Positions 39,671 through 49,368 of a stretch of DNA of 63,767 nucleotides are shown here, piece after piece (position 1 is the stretch's first letter; the number at the start of each line of letters is the position of its first letter). A program made the translations under genes and the position numbers. The stretch is from an uncultured Bacteroidales bacterium (lineage in GTDB: Bacteria; Bacteroidota; Bacteroidia; Bacteroidales; Paludibacteraceae), in assembly GCA_902799875.1 (NCBI GenBank), contig CADCCH010000006.1, positions 1 to 63,767 of the forward strand, written 5' to 3'. The notes under the pieces were generated by a model. It searched no databases. It was not told where the DNA came from and saw only the letters and a program-made list of their open reading frames with translations.

Positions 39671-42286
39671 TTATTTTCCTCCTACAAGGCGTTTGATTTC
39701 CGATAATTTATTGAGTGCCTCCAAGGGCGTTAAGTTGTTTATATCCAACGATTTCACCTCATCGCGTATCTGTTCGAGTACCGGGTCGTCGAGTTGGAAG
39801 AAACTCAACTGCATACCCTCGCGACTCTCCCCGATATGATCGGTCGGTTTGGCGAGGTCTCCGTTCTTGGCGGCACGTTCGAGGTCCGCGAGGATCTGGT
39901 TGGCGCGTTCCACGATGGAGGCGGGCATGCCGGCTAATTTGGCTACATGGATACCGAAACTATGTTCCGATCCACCGCGAACGAGTTTGCGCAGGAAGAT
40001 GACCTTTCCGTTCACCTCGCGCACGGAGACGTTGTAGTTACGGATACGCTCGAAGGTCTTCTCCATCTCGTTGAGTTCGTGATAGTGGGTAGCGAAGAGG
40101 GTCTTGGCGTGCCCTTTGTGCTCGTGTATATACTCGACGATTGCCCAAGCAATGGAGATACCGTCGTAGGTGCTAGTACCGCGTCCGAGTTCGTCAAAAA
40201 GGACCAAACTGCGTTCGGAGAGGTTGTTCAGGATCGATGCCGCTTCGTTCATCTCCACCATGAAGGTCGATTCGCCCAACGAGATATTATCGCTGGCACC
40301 GACGCGAGTGAAGATCTTATCCACGATACCGATGGATGCACTCTCCGCGGGCACGAATGAACCCATCTGAGCCAGCAGCACGATGAGGGCTGTCTGGCGG
40401 AGTAGGGCGGACTTACCGGCCATGTTCGGTCCGGTGATGATGATGATCTGCTGACCGTTGTTATCCAGCAGCACGTCGTTGGCGATATACTGTTCCCCCG
40501 GCGGCAGTTGTTGCTCGATGACCGGATGCCGTCCCTGACGGATGTCGATGACCAGACTGTCGTTGACGTCCGGACATACATAACGGTGCTCGGCGGCTAC
40601 GGTCGCGAACGAGAGCAGACAGTCGAGTTGGGCAAGGACGTTTGCGTTGAGTTGCATCTGCGGTACCCATTCGCTGAGGGCGAGCATCAACTCCTGATAG
40701 AGTCGGTTCTCGATGATCTGGATACGTTCCTCGGCGGAGCTGATCTTCTCCTCGTAGGTCTTGAGTTCGTCGGTGATATAGCGCTCGGCGTTGACCAGCG
40801 TCTGCTTGCGGATCCAGTCGGCGGGCACTTGTTCCTTGTATGTGTTACGCACCTCGAGGTAATAACCGAAGACATTGTTAAACCCGATCTTCAGACTTGT
40901 GATACCGGTCCGCTCGATCTCGCGTTGCTGGATCTGCAGCAGGTAGTCTTTGCCATCCGACTGGATCGCACGGAGTTCGTCTAGTTCGGTATCCACGCCA
41001 CGGGCGATGATGTTGGGTCTTCCTTGCACGGCAGGCGGGTCGGGGACTATCTCCCGTTCGATACGCATGCGCATCTCCGAGCACGGGTCCAGTTGTTCAC
41101 CCAGAAGGGTAAGGTACGTATTCTCCCGTGCATTCTCGCATATCTCCTTCACCGGTTTGACGGCTTTGAGTGCTCGACCTAACTGCACCATCTCGCGCGG
41201 GCCGATACGACCGGTGGATACTTTGCTCACGATACGCTCCAGGTCACCTACTTGGTTCAGCGCTTCACGCAGCGTCTCGCGGTCTTCGGGGTTCTTAAAG
41301 AGATGTTCTACCACTGTCTGACGATTGCGGATAGGACGTACGTCTTTGAGCGGAAAAGCCATCCAGCGGTGCAGCATACGTCCGCCCATCGGTGTGATTG
41401 TACGGTCGATGATATCGTAGAGGGTCGCGCTGTCGTCGGTCTGCCGGTGCGTGAGCTCCAGGTTACGGATCGTGAAACGGTCCAACCACACGTATTTGTC
41501 TTCTTCGATACGACTCAGGTGCTGAATATGACCGGTCTGCAGGTGTTGCGTCATGTCGAGGTACATCAGGATTCCTCCAGCGGCAGTCACACCAGCCGGC
41601 ATTTTTTCCAGTCCGAATCCCTTGAGCGAACTCACACCCCATAACTTCTGCAGACGCTCTTTGGCGGTGGATTCAACCAACTGCCAGTCTTCCAGTTCGA
41701 AGGTGAAATACTTGCTGCCGAACAGGTTCTCCACATCGGCCTTGCGACCACGCAGGTGCAGCACCTCTTTGGGGGCAAAGTTCGTCAGCAGTTTGTCGAT
41801 ATAATCGCTGTCGCCCTGTGCAGCCTGGAACTCTCCGGTGGAGATATCGAGGAACGCTACACCGATCACATGTTTGTCGAAATGCAGACAGGCTACCCAG
41901 TTGTTCTCTTTCTGCGTGAGTGTTGTGTCCGAATAGCTGACGCCGGGTGTCACGAGTTCGGTCACACCGCGTTTGACGAGTTTCTTCGTCAACTTAGGAT
42001 CTTCCAACTGGTCGCATATCGCTACGCGTAGTCCGGCCCGCACTAGTTTGGGCAGATAGGTATCGAGGGCATGGAAGGGAAAACCCGCCATCTCCAGGGG
42101 TTGTGCCGCCGAACTGCCACCGTTACTGCGGTGGGTCAGCGTAATATTGAGGATCTTGGAGGCCCGTACAGCGTCCTCCGCATAAGTCTCATAGAAATCG
42201 CCGCAACGAAACAGCAGCATGGCATCCGGGTACTGCGTCTTGATGTCCCGGAACTGCTTCATCATCGGTGTTAACTCATTTTCCAT
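39671..42286 (-). CDS. mutS: DNA mismatch repair protein MutS
   Basis: 871 residues, full length. Mismatch-binding N-terminal domain starts [27 protein letters not shown] with the Phe-x-Glu motif (FYETY), followed by connector, lever and clamp domains and the ATPase: GPNMAGKS (Walker A), [15 protein letters not shown] (Walker B and signature), and FATHYHEL. The C-terminal helix pair for dimer formation is present. Its start codon overlaps the stop of the TonB-dependent receptor gene as TAATG. No mutL in the window. Confidence 0.97.
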   Translation of the reverse strand: MENELTPMMKQFRDIKTQYPDAMLLFRCGDFYETYAEDAVRASKILNITLTHRSNGGSSAAQPLEMAGFPFHALDTYLPKLVRAGLRVAICDQLEDPKLTKKLVKRGVTELVTPGVSYSDTTLTQKENNWVACLHFDKHVIGVAFLDISTGEFQAAQGDSDYIDKLLTNFAPKEVLHLRGRKADVENLFGSKYFTFELEDWQLVESTAKERLQKLWGVSSLKGFGLEKMPAGVTAAGGILMYLDMTQHLQTGHIQHLSRIEEDKYVWLDRFTIRNLELTHRQTDDSATLYDIIDRTITPMGGRMLHRWMAFPLKDVRPIRNRQTVVEHLFKNPEDRETLREALNQVGDLERIVSKVSTGRIGPREMVQLGRALKAVKPVKEICENARENTYLTLLGEQLDPCSEMRMRIEREIVPDPPAVQGRPNIIARGVDTELDELRAIQSDGKDYLLQIQQREIERTGITSLKIGFNNVFGYYLEVRNTYKEQVPADWIRKQTLVNAERYITDELKTYEEKISSAEERIQIIENRLYQELMLALSEWVPQMQLNANVLAQLDCLLSFATVAAEHRYVCPDVNDSLVIDIRQGRHPVIEQQLPPGEQYIANDVLLDNNGQQIIIITGPNMAGKSALLRQTALIVLLAQMGSFVPAESASIGIVDKIFTRVGASDNISLGESTFMVEMNEAASILNNLSERSLVLFDELGRGTSTYDGISIAWAIVEYIHEHKGHAKTLFATHYHELNEMEKTFERIRNYNVSVREVNGKVIFLRKLVRGGSEHSFGIHVAKLAGMPASIVERANQILADLERAAKNGDLAKPTDHIGESREGMQLSFFQLDDPVLEQIRDEVKSLDINNLTPLEALNKLSEIKRLVGGK

Positions 42287-44730
42287 TATCGTAAATCTAC
42301 TGTTATTTTCAAATTATATCGTCTGCCGGTCAGGTAGTTGGGACTCGCCCACTGTTGACCGTACGCGTCGGCTACCCAGAAATAGGAGTTGACGTTTCGC
42401 CAGCCTACGAGGTTAAAGACCTCAAACTGAATCGCCCACTGTTTGACATGCTTAGCGGAGGGTTTGCGCATGAACTTCGCCGTCTGGGCATTGAAGGCGT
42501 AGGTGGCACCGATGTCGATACGTTTGTAGGTCGGCATACGTCCCCAGGCCTGGTTGTTACGCGGAGCGTAGTAGGGTTGTCCCTCTGCAAACTGCATCTT
42601 AAGGTGGAACTTCAATTGCGGCAGTTGGGGGATATAGTCCTGGAAGAGCATGGAGAAGTTCCATCGTTGTTCGTTCGGACTCGGAATCCACAGATTCGAA
42701 CCGATGAACCGCTGTCGTGCGACCATGGTGGAGAACGAAATCCAACTGTCCGCACCGGGTACCAACTCACCGTATAACTTCAGGTCGATTCCACCGGCGT
42801 AGCCTTTGGAGTCATTGCGTCCGGAGTAGCGTACGCGCACGTTGTCCACCGTGTAACTCTCCATGCGGTCGATGTATTTGTAGTAGCCTTCTGCCGTCAT
42901 CTTGAAGGGCCGTCCCCAGGCACGGAAATAATAATCGCCGCCGAGTACGACATGTACCGAGCGTTGTGCCCGCAAGTCTTGATTGAGTTGGATACGCGTC
43001 ACGCCGAGTGCGTCGGTGATCGTGTCGCGCAGTTCTTTGTAGAACGGAGCCTGGTAGTACAGACCGGTCGCCAAACGGAAACACATGTCGCGTTTCCAGC
43101 CCGGTATCCATTCGACCGACGCACGGGGGGAGGGGAGTACTTCGTTGTTCCAGCTCCACCACTGCAACCGTCCACCTACGGTGAGGATCCACTGTCCGGA
43201 ATTCGTATGCCATTTATGTTCGTTCTGGATATACGCCTGCAGACGCGCCGTGCGCATCTCGCTGCTACCGTTCATGGCGTAATACAGTTCCATTGTGTGG
43301 CCGTTGTCGGGCATCGAGTATCCGGCTGAGTCGCGCCACTCCCATTCGCTGATGGCGTCACGGATCATCTCCATCTGACCGCTCAGACCCCATATAAGGG
43401 TGTTATTGCCGCGTTTCCAGGAGCCGTTATGGGCGAGAGTGACAACACTCGCTTCGAGATTGTTGCGGGCATGCTGATGGAAGATACCGGTACCCAGCAC
43501 ATCAAATGTCTCATCGCTCAGGTTGCTTAACTCGGCATGTGTGTTACCCGGTGTCGATCCGTCTGCCGGTGCATTGGAGAGCACGTACTGACCGGTGATA
43601 TCGAAGTTCTCCCGCTCGTTGGTATAGAAGCCCGACGCATCAAAACCGATCTCTACTTCTTTGCTTACCTTGCCTTTTACACTCAGCGCTGCGAATGCTG
43701 TCAGGAAGCGGTCTTTCTCCTGCCCTTCGTAGTAGATGCTGAGGTTCTTGGCGTCCTGTCCACCGAAGGATTCGGAGAGCGAGTCGGGCGTAAAGCGGTA
43801 GTCGTTTTGACTCACGTTGCCGAGGAAGGACATGTGCCATTTGGGGGCCACTTTCCACGTAATATAGGTCTGATAGTCGATATAGGTCGGTTGGTAGTTA
43901 CCGGCCGTAGCGAGACCGCCGAGCATGTATTTGGACGTCTTGTAACGCAGTCCGTGCATCTGACTGTAAGTGCTATCTCCGTGACCGATGTACAACTGCG
44001 CACCGAGCAGACTGGCACTGATCGAAGCCTCGAAAGCAGTCGGACGTTTGTAGGTGATATCCAGCACTGATGCCATCTTATCGCCGTACTGCGCCCCGAA
44101 ACCACCGGCAGAGAACTGTACGTTTTCCACCATTTCGGGGTTGACGAAACTCAGGCCTTCCTGTTGCCCGCTGCGGATGAGTAGCGGACGATGCACCTCG
44201 ATACCGTTCACATACACGGAGTTCTCGTCGAACGAACCGCCGCGGACGTTGTACTGACTACTCAATTCGTTGGTCTGACTCACACCGGCAAAGGTAATCA
44301 GCAGGCTCTCGATCGAACCGCCTGTGGCGTCTGGCATGACGCGCGTGGTAGCGGCATCGATATGATCCATCGTGCCCTGCGTATGCTTGATTCCGCGCAC
44401 CTCGATCTCGCTCAGCAGCTGCTCGTCCGTCAGCAGTTGGACGTTGATATTGATCACCTCGCGCAGGTCGATGATACGCTGCTGCACGGAGGTATAACCG
44501 ATCATCGAGTAGTTGAGAACCACCGTATCCTCCTCGTCCAGCAGGAGTTCGTAATAGCCGTTTTTGTTGGTCGCCGTGCCGATAGGACGGTCGGCGTTGA
44601 GTACCACCACATTAGCTAATTCGATACCCACGTTATTCTGGTCCACGACGTAACCATATACGCGAGCGTTGCGCGCGTACAAAGAAGCCGTCATGGCAAG
44701 CAGAAATACTATGGAGAGGATTTTTTTCAC
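42286..44730 (-). CDS. TonB-dependent receptor with carboxypeptidase-like regulatory domain
   Basis: 814 residues with a signal peptide (about 1-19). Residues about 22-105 are the carboxypeptidase-regulatory-like domain ([35 protein letters not shown]), then the plug ([40 protein letters not shown]) and the barrel. It belongs to the CarboxypepD_reg plus plug class, without an adjacent SusD, so it is unlikely to be a glycan SusC. Ligand unknown. It overlaps engB by 4 bases. Confidence 0.92.
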   Translation of the reverse strand: MKKILSIVFLLAMTASLYARNARVYGYVVDQNNVGIELANVVVLNADRPIGTATNKNGYYELLLDEEDTVVLNYSMIGYTSVQQRIIDLREVININVQLLTDEQLLSEIEVRGIKHTQGTMDHIDAATTRVMPDATGGSIESLLITFAGVSQTNELSSQYNVRGGSFDENSVYVNGIEVHRPLLIRSGQQEGLSFVNPEMVENVQFSAGGFGAQYGDKMASVLDITYKRPTAFEASISASLLGAQLYIGHGDSTYSQMHGLRYKTSKYMLGGLATAGNYQPTYIDYQTYITWKVAPKWHMSFLGNVSQNDYRFTPDSLSESFGGQDAKNLSIYYEGQEKDRFLTAFAALSVKGKVSKEVEIGFDASGFYTNERENFDITGQYVLSNAPADGSTPGNTHAELSNLSDETFDVLGTGIFHQHARNNLEASVVTLAHNGSWKRGNNTLIWGLSGQMEMIRDAISEWEWRDSAGYSMPDNGHTMELYYAMNGSSEMRTARLQAYIQNEHKWHTNSGQWILTVGGRLQWWSWNNEVLPSPRASVEWIPGWKRDMCFRLATGLYYQAPFYKELRDTITDALGVTRIQLNQDLRAQRSVHVVLGGDYYFRAWGRPFKMTAEGYYKYIDRMESYTVDNVRVRYSGRNDSKGYAGGIDLKLYGELVPGADSWISFSTMVARQRFIGSNLWIPSPNEQRWNFSMLFQDYIPQLPQLKFHLKMQFAEGQPYYAPRNNQAWGRMPTYKRIDIGATYAFNAQTAKFMRKPSAKHVKQWAIQFEVFNLVGWRNVNSYFWVADAYGQQWASPNYLTGRRYNLKITVDLR

Positions 44731-45317
44731 AATTTATTCAATTCCTCAATGTAAGCGGTCAGTTCCTCGCCGCCGAGTTTCGTTTCTGCCGAGGTGACGA
44801 ACACCGGCGGCAGTTCTTCCCATTCTTCGAGCAGCCGTGCTTTGTAGGCTTCGACGTTCTCTTTGAGCCGCACTTTGCCGAGTTTGTCCCCTTTGGTGAA
44901 GACGATGGCAAAAGGTACACCGTTCTCGCCCAGCCAGTTGATGAACTCGAGGTCTATCTTCTGCGGTTCGTGGCGGCAGTCGATCAGCACAAACAGGCAC
45001 ACCAACTGCTCGCGGAGCAGACAGTACCGCTCGATCATCTTCTTCAGCGCCTCGCGTTGTTTCTGTCCCGCCTGCGCATAGCCGTAGCCCGGCAGGTCCA
45101 CCAGATGCCAGGAATTATCCACCAAGAAGTGGTTGATAAGCAGCGTCTTACCGGGTTTCTGACTCGTTTTTGCCAACTTCGGATTATGGCAGAGCATGTT
45201 GATCAAACTCGATTTACCGACATTACTCCGTCCGATAAACGCGTACTCCGGCAGCGTACTCTGCGGACAACTCGCCACATCCGGCGATGAGATGATATAT
45301 TTGGCTTCCTGTATCAT
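44727..45317 (-). CDS. engB: Ribosome biogenesis GTPase EngB/YsxC
   Basis: 196 residues. GTPase motifs in order: [12 protein letters not shown] (G1, about 28-39), the T-loop region TSQKPGKT (G2), DLPGYGYA (G3), TKGDKLGK (G4) and SAETKLG (G5). It helps late 50S subunit assembly. It overlaps the receptor gene downstream and the modular secreted protein upstream by 4 bases each. Confidence 0.96.
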   Translation of the reverse strand: MIQEAKYIISSPDVASCPQSTLPEYAFIGRSNVGKSSLINMLCHNPKLAKTSQKPGKTLLINHFLVDNSWHLVDLPGYGYAQAGQKQREALKKMIERYCLLREQLVCLFVLIDCRHEPQKIDLEFINWLGENGVPFAIVFTKGDKLGKVRLKENVEAYKARLLEEWEELPPVFVTSAETKLGGEELTAYIEELNKL

Positions 45318-46639
45318 AATTGTGTTTCTTGTCCTGTAAGGGTGTATGTTTTGCTACCGCGTACAATCACGATTTCCCCTTCACGGAGAACCTTCACGGC
45401 AGATGGTTGTTTTTCATCCTGCACCCCCTCGATATCTTCCCAACTGCCTTTATGGGCTTGGAAAGGCATGCTGACGATACATTCGCCCACTTGCACCGAT
45501 AGTTTGTAGAAACCGTTTTTCAGCGGAAGGATATTGATCGCCTCGCCCGGCTGTGCATCGACTGCGCAGACATATTCCGGCGTCTCCTCAATCTCCCATG
45601 TGCTTATCCACGCGCTGTCCACTTGCATGCCTTGGATGTCTTGGTTGTCATAGTTCCGCAGGTAATAGCGCAGAACGTGTGCGCTGTTATCGGTCTCCAG
45701 ATGCACCCACCAAACACCGGCTTCCAGACAGTAGTCATAATCTAAGCCGTTGAAGTCGAACGCATACACCTTCACGCACTCGCCGAAACGCAGCCATGCT
45801 AAGTACTCCTGCCCGCTCATGCCGACTAACGGACTCAGATCAATGGTTTCGCCGTCGCTTACTGCGGCCCCGGCCAGCAGCGTGCGGTGATCGTCGTACG
45901 CCGAGGTGATCCACAGACTGTCTGCGCTCGCCGGTTCACCGGCGTTTTTGATATCTAAAATAAGGTGGTGCGGATTGATATGCGTAAAATGAACCTCTAT
46001 ATCCTCATACGCCTCACACTCGCCTTCATAGTAGAAACTGTTGCTCCAGTAGTCCGTCCCGTTGATCCACGCCACGCATTGAAACTCATTTTCCGACTGT
46101 CCCAAGAGAGGCTGAATATCTATATTTTCGCCCGGCTGCGCATCCGTGCGCATGTAAATGGTAGCGGGCATGGCGCACGAATAATTCTTTCCTACAATCC
46201 AGACGCTGTCCACGTGCGGCGCCGCTGTCTTGCCGGCCTCGCGGATAGAGTACTGCAAGGTATGCGGAGCCGCTATTTTTACATCCCCCGTAAGGATATC
46301 CAGTTCTTTGGAAATGGCTCCGTCGCGCTTGTAGAACTGTTTGACGATACACGAATCTCCGCCCTGCGCGTAGAACCTATAATATCCTCTCTCCAATTTG
46401 GAGACATTGATATAATCGCCGCTCTGCGCATGAAAAAACAGCACTTTTTGGGTCGTGGCACTCGCAGAAATAATCCATCCGCTGTCCATCCGGAATGTCG
46501 CGCTGAAACGGACTTGCAGCAGATTTTCTTGCGCAACAAGGTTCACGGAAATAGGAGTGGTAATCGTTATTTCTTCCGCAAGAATACTACCATTCCCCGC
46601 CAATAAAAGAATCGCTAATATCCGAACAAAATGTTTCAT
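45314..46639 (-). CDS. Secreted modular protein with four repeats and a T9SS-type tail
   Basis: 441 residues with a signal peptide (about 1-21, ending SILAEE). Four modules of roughly 80-90 residues share a pattern: aspartate-serine-x-Trp-Ile, a turn, GE-I-x-I-x-PL, and a final aromatic strand ([29 protein letters not shown]; the first is [10 protein letters not shown]). The tail [22 protein letters not shown] resembles the C-terminal sorting signal of T9SS cargo in Bacteroidales (DGQLxIIRGDKxYTVxGQ). Function unknown. It is between cstA (9 bases) and engB in one operon, an odd place for a secreted protein. Confidence 0.75.
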   Translation of the reverse strand: MKHFVRILAILLLAGNGSILAEEITITTPISVNLVAQENLLQVRFSATFRMDSGWIISASATTQKVLFFHAQSGDYINVSKLERGYYRFYAQGGDSCIVKQFYKRDGAISKELDILTGDVKIAAPHTLQYSIREAGKTAAPHVDSVWIVGKNYSCAMPATIYMRTDAQPGENIDIQPLLGQSENEFQCVAWINGTDYWSNSFYYEGECEAYEDIEVHFTHINPHHLILDIKNAGEPASADSLWITSAYDDHRTLLAGAAVSDGETIDLSPLVGMSGQEYLAWLRFGECVKVYAFDFNGLDYDYCLEAGVWWVHLETDNSAHVLRYYLRNYDNQDIQGMQVDSAWISTWEIEETPEYVCAVDAQPGEAINILPLKNGFYKLSVQVGECIVSMPFQAHKGSWEDIEGVQDEKQPSAVKVLREGEIVIVRGSKTYTLTGQETQL

Positions 46640-46648
46640 ATCTTTCGG

Positions 46649-48223
46649 CTATTCTCTTTCCCTATTCATCTTTTTTGCCCAAAGTGCAAATCCGCAAAGG
46701 CATCCGATGGTAACCAAGCCTGCGATGACATAGCCGATCCAGCGGTTTTGAGGCGCAAGAGCCAGACCTTCCGGTGCGATAAAGATATAACTGCCGCAGA
46801 CCATCGTCATGAACAGCGCCGGAATCAGTGCTATCAAATAACCAAAGCGGGATCTTCCTCCCCCCCTTGTGCGGGTGAAGAGCTCTGCTCGATCGGACGC
46901 CCAGTGGTCGTCCGTAGAACAAAGCGGGGTGGGGTTATTTCTTTTATACAGCCAAACGGTACCAGCCCAGAGGGTGAAGGTGGCGAGCGTCTGGTTGGTC
47001 CAGGCGAAATAACGCCACACGATGTTGAAATCCACAAACACCATACCGAACACGCAGAGGAAGAGCGGCAAAGCGATAATCAGACGCTTCGGGATAGGAC
47101 GTTGGTCCCATTTGAGGAAGTCCGCCACGATGAGACGCGCAGACCGCAAAGCCGTGTCACCGCTCGTGATCGGTGCCGCAATGACACCGATGATAGCGAG
47201 TATACCGCCTACCGTTCCGAGCCACGAACGGCTGACTTTGTCAATGACCAAGGCGGCGATGTTAGCGCCCGGATGCTCAGCCGCAAAAGCCTGGAGACCG
47301 TCAATGCCGTACAGTCCGGTCTCGGGATCGGCAAAGAACGTACCGGCTGCAGCTGCCCAGATGAGGGCTAGGATACCTTCCGCCACCATGGCACCGTAGA
47401 AGATCCAGCGTCCCTGACGTTCGTTGGTCACGCAGCGCGCCATGATCGGGCTCTGTGTGCCGTGGAAACCCGATATCGCACCGCAGGCGATAGAGACGAA
47501 CATCATCGGGAAGAGCGGCAGGCCGTTGGTTTGGCGGTTATGGAGTCCGTCCATTACTTCCGGCATCTCGCTGCTGTGCCAACCGAGCATGACGACCATG
47601 ATACCCAGGCCCATGAAGAGCAAGATTGCACCGAAAATAGGGTAGAAACGACCAATCAGTTTATCGACCGGCAATACCGTTGCTAGCGCGTAATATACGA
47701 AGATAATAAGCACCCATGCGATAGGAATGGTGGAAAGACCGAATTGGAAGGTCGATAGCGGTGCAAGTCCCTGGAGTAGGGTAGCGGGACCGCTGAGAAA
47801 AGTGGTGGTCAGCAGAATAAGCAGCACGAGCGAGAGCACGCGCATAAACACTTTGATCTTATTGCCCAGTTCATCGCCCACGATATCCGGGAGCGACACA
47901 CCCCCTTTGCGGATGGAGAGCATACCGGAGAGGTAGTCATGAACACCACCGGCGAAGATCGTACCGAACACGATCCATAGGAAGGCTGCAGGACCGTAGA
48001 AAATACCCATAATGGCACCGAAAATCGGACCAAGACCGGCGATATTAAGGAATTGCACGAGGAAGATACGCCAAGGCGCCATCGGTACAAAATCCACACC
48101 GTCGGTCTTCGTGAGGGCAGGGGTTTTACGCTCCGGCTCCACACCGAAAATCTTCTCCACTAACACGCCGTAGGTAAAAAATCCTACGACCAATACAATC
48201 AATGCAATGATAAACGTGATCAT
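46649..48223 (-). CDS. cstA: Carbon starvation protein CstA (peptide/pyruvate transporter family)
   Basis: 524 residues, about 13 membrane helices. Family motifs: FGVEPERKTPA, PWRIFLVQFLNIAGLGPIFGAIMG, GGVHDYLSGMLSIRKGG, TIPIAWVLIIFVYYALATVLPV and GTQSPIMARCVTNERQGR. CstA members carry peptides or pyruvate. Near the C-terminus, between GTVWLYKRN and YLIALIPALF, it holds an insertion of about 30 residues (46847-46936) rich in Pro, Asp and Arg that I do not expect in the family (see separate feature). Promoter at 48245-48276. First gene of the block that runs to the usp gene. Confidence 0.93.
   Translation of the reverse strand: MITFIIALIVLVVGFFTYGVLVEKIFGVEPERKTPALTKTDGVDFVPMAPWRIFLVQFLNIAGLGPIFGAIMGIFYGPAAFLWIVFGTIFAGGVHDYLSGMLSIRKGGVSLPDIVGDELGNKIKVFMRVLSLVLLILLTTTFLSGPATLLQGLAPLSTFQFGLSTIPIAWVLIIFVYYALATVLPVDKLIGRFYPIFGAILLFMGLGIMVVMLGWHSSEMPEVMDGLHNRQTNGLPLFPMMFVSIACGAISGFHGTQSPIMARCVTNERQGRWIFYGAMVAEGILALIWAAAAGTFFADPETGLYGIDGLQAFAAEHPGANIAALVIDKVSRSWLGTVGGILAIIGVIAAPITSGDTALRSARLIVADFLKWDQRPIPKRLIIALPLFLCVFGMVFVDFNIVWRYFAWTNQTLATFTLWAGTVWLYKRNNPTPLCSTDDHWASDRAELFTRTRGGGRSRFGYLIALIPALFMTMVCGSYIFIAPEGLALAPQNRWIGYVIAGLVTIGCLCGFALWAKKMNRERE
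46847..46936 (-). repeat. In-frame hairpin-rich insertion in cstA
   Basis: About 90 bp with C-rich and G-rich ends (CCCCACCCC on one side, GGGGGGGAGG on the other) and an internal hairpin CGGACG/CGTCCG (46894-46899 with 46909-46914). An AGAGCTCT palindrome lies next to it. It keeps the frame and encodes NNPTPLCSTDDHW and on to RTRGGGRSRFG. GC content is above that of the flanking gene. Confidence 0.7.
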
Positions 48224-48244
48224 GTTTCAACAATTTTGCGACTG

Positions 48245-48276
48245 CAAAATTACTGCTTTTTTTTGATATATGCAAA
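48245..48276 (-). promoter_or_regulatory. Promoter of the cstA operon
   Basis: Minus-strand TTTG (48276-48273) and TAATTTTG (48252-48245), 20-bp spacer with A-tract/GCAGT. Expected leader about 15-20 bases to ATG 48223. Confidence 0.85.
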
Positions 48277-48314
48277 TAAAAAGAGAAAAAACGGATTCGA
48301 AAATTGCTGCTTGC

Positions 48315-48434
48315 TGCAATAATCGTTCGAGCGAAGCGAGATAAGACAATTGCCAAACTGCAATAATCGTTCGAGCGAAGCGAGATAAGACAATTGCCAA
48401 ACTGCAATAATCGTTCGAGCGAAGCGAGATAAGA
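48315..48434. repeat. 44-bp tandem repeat, 2.7 copies
   Basis: Units start at 48315, 48359 and 48403; the third is 32 bases. Each has TTCGAGCGAA and CGAAGCGAG motifs that can fold on themselves. Copies appear identical. The array lies between the cstA promoter and the tRNA-Val terminator. Confidence 0.95.
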
Positions 48435-48483
48435 ACCCAGACCGGTACTGCGGAGAGAAGGCCGTAGCGCCTTAAAACGATGA

Positions 48484-48503
48484 AAGATACCTTTCGGTAT
48501 CTT
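48484..48503 (-). terminator. Probable terminator after tRNA-Val
   Basis: AAGATACC (48484-48491), TTTC, GGTATCTT (48496-48503); on the minus strand the T-run after it is short (TTTC), so termination may be weak. Confidence 0.6.
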
Positions 48504-48515
48504 CTCTCGTTTTCG

Positions 48516-48590
48516 TGGGCGTTTACGGATTCGAACCGCAGACCCTCTGCTTGTAAGGCAGATGCTCTAAACCAGCTGAGCTAAACGCCC
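48516..48590 (-). tRNA. tRNA-Val (anticodon TAC)
   Basis: 75 bases: acceptor GGGCGTT/AACGCCC, discriminator A; D-arm with GCTCAGCTGGTTTAGAGC; anticodon stem TCTGC/GCAGA with loop CTTACAA; T-arm TGCGG TTCGAAT CCGTA. Anticodon TAC reads GUA and, by wobble, other Val codons. CCA is not encoded. Confidence 0.95.
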
Positions 48591-48601
48591 TCAAATCTGC
48601 T

Positions 48602-48690
48602 CTTTTTTCAAAAGCGAGTGCAAAGGTACTGCTTTTTTTTGATATGACCAAATTTTTTTGCAAAAAAATGCATTTTACCCCTCATTTTTT
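48602..48690 (-). repeat. 85-bp promoter repeat of tRNA-Val
   Basis: Near-identical to 37013-37100. Contains the tRNA-Val promoter: minus-strand TTTG (48652-48649) and TACCTTTG (48628-48621). Its right end overlaps the last codons of the PAP2 gene. Confidence 0.88.
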
Positions 48691-49368
48691 TTGAAAAACG
48701 CGATAATTGTACCATTTTTGATCCTCAAAACGGTAAAAAACAGCATAACAGAGGATAGTAATGAGCGTTCCAACCAAAACACCGGCAAACACATCAGCAG
48801 CGAAATGCTGACTCAGATAAATACGGCTATAGGCGCCGAGCGCAGCGAGCGCAAAGAGAAGAATCTGGATAATAGCACTTGTCGTCCTAGGACACCTAGG
48901 ATTCCTAGGCTTCCTAGTAAGCAGGATGCAGAGCACGAAGGCAAGGGCAAAGAACGAAGTCGTGTGTCCGGAGGGGAAGGAGTACCAATGATTCATCCGT
49001 ACGCCTTCTGTGAGCGGCAGCTGCAGATCCGGGAATTGTTGTGCAAACCAGGTGATCGGTCTCGGAGCGTTGATGATATGTTTGAAGAGTTGGGTGGTAA
49101 GCGCCGAGAGGATCATCGCTGACGACGCCAGCACATCGTCTCCAATGCGTCCGAAGAGCAGTAACGCCACGCACAGCACGTATGGAAACCACTCGGCTAC
49201 CTGCGTGTAATACCTATAGAATATATCGCGCGCGGGCGTGTGACGGTCGCAGAGTAGCATGTGCAGATCGCCTTTTGGGATATAGACAAGCGCTAAGCCC
49301 AATACTACAAGGAGTATCAGGCTTAGTGCTAGAAAAATCGCGTTTTGTCGGAAGAACGTACGCATCAT
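48682..49368 (-). CDS. PAP2-family membrane phosphatase
   Basis: 228 residues with about six membrane helices. All three PAP2 motifs are intact: KHIINAPRP (motif I), FPSGHTTSFF (motif II) and SRIYLSQHFAADV (motif III, His and Asp). Acts on a lipid phosphate such as undecaprenyl pyrophosphate or phosphatidylglycerol phosphate. A four-copy 9-bp repeat (48895-48930) gives a basic, Pro-rich loop RKPRNPRCPRTT between helices. It overlaps the IgGFc-binding gene by 4 bases, an unusual partner. Confidence 0.92.
   Translation of the reverse strand: MMRTFFRQNAIFLALSLILLVVLGLALVYIPKGDLHMLLCDRHTPARDIFYRYYTQVAEWFPYVLCVALLLFGRIGDDVLASSAMILSALTTQLFKHIINAPRPITWFAQQFPDLQLPLTEGVRMNHWYSFPSGHTTSFFALAFVLCILLTRKPRNPRCPRTTSAIIQILLFALAALGAYSRIYLSQHFAADVFAGVLVGTLITILCYAVFYRFEDQKWYNYRVFQKK
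48895..48930. repeat. 9-bp tandem repeat, four copies, inside the PAP2 gene
   Basis: Units TCCTAGGAC, ACCTAGGAT, TCCTAGGCT, TCCTAGTAA. In frame, so copy change would lengthen or shorten the loop by three residues. Confidence 0.88.

Noticed and set aside
46631..47371. 246-codon plus-strand frame over the 3' part of cstA
   Set aside because: Antisense to cstA, low-complexity charged translation, no start signal or promoter.
48315..48434. CRISPR array
   Set aside because: The repeats are directly adjacent, without unique spacers, and no cas gene is present.
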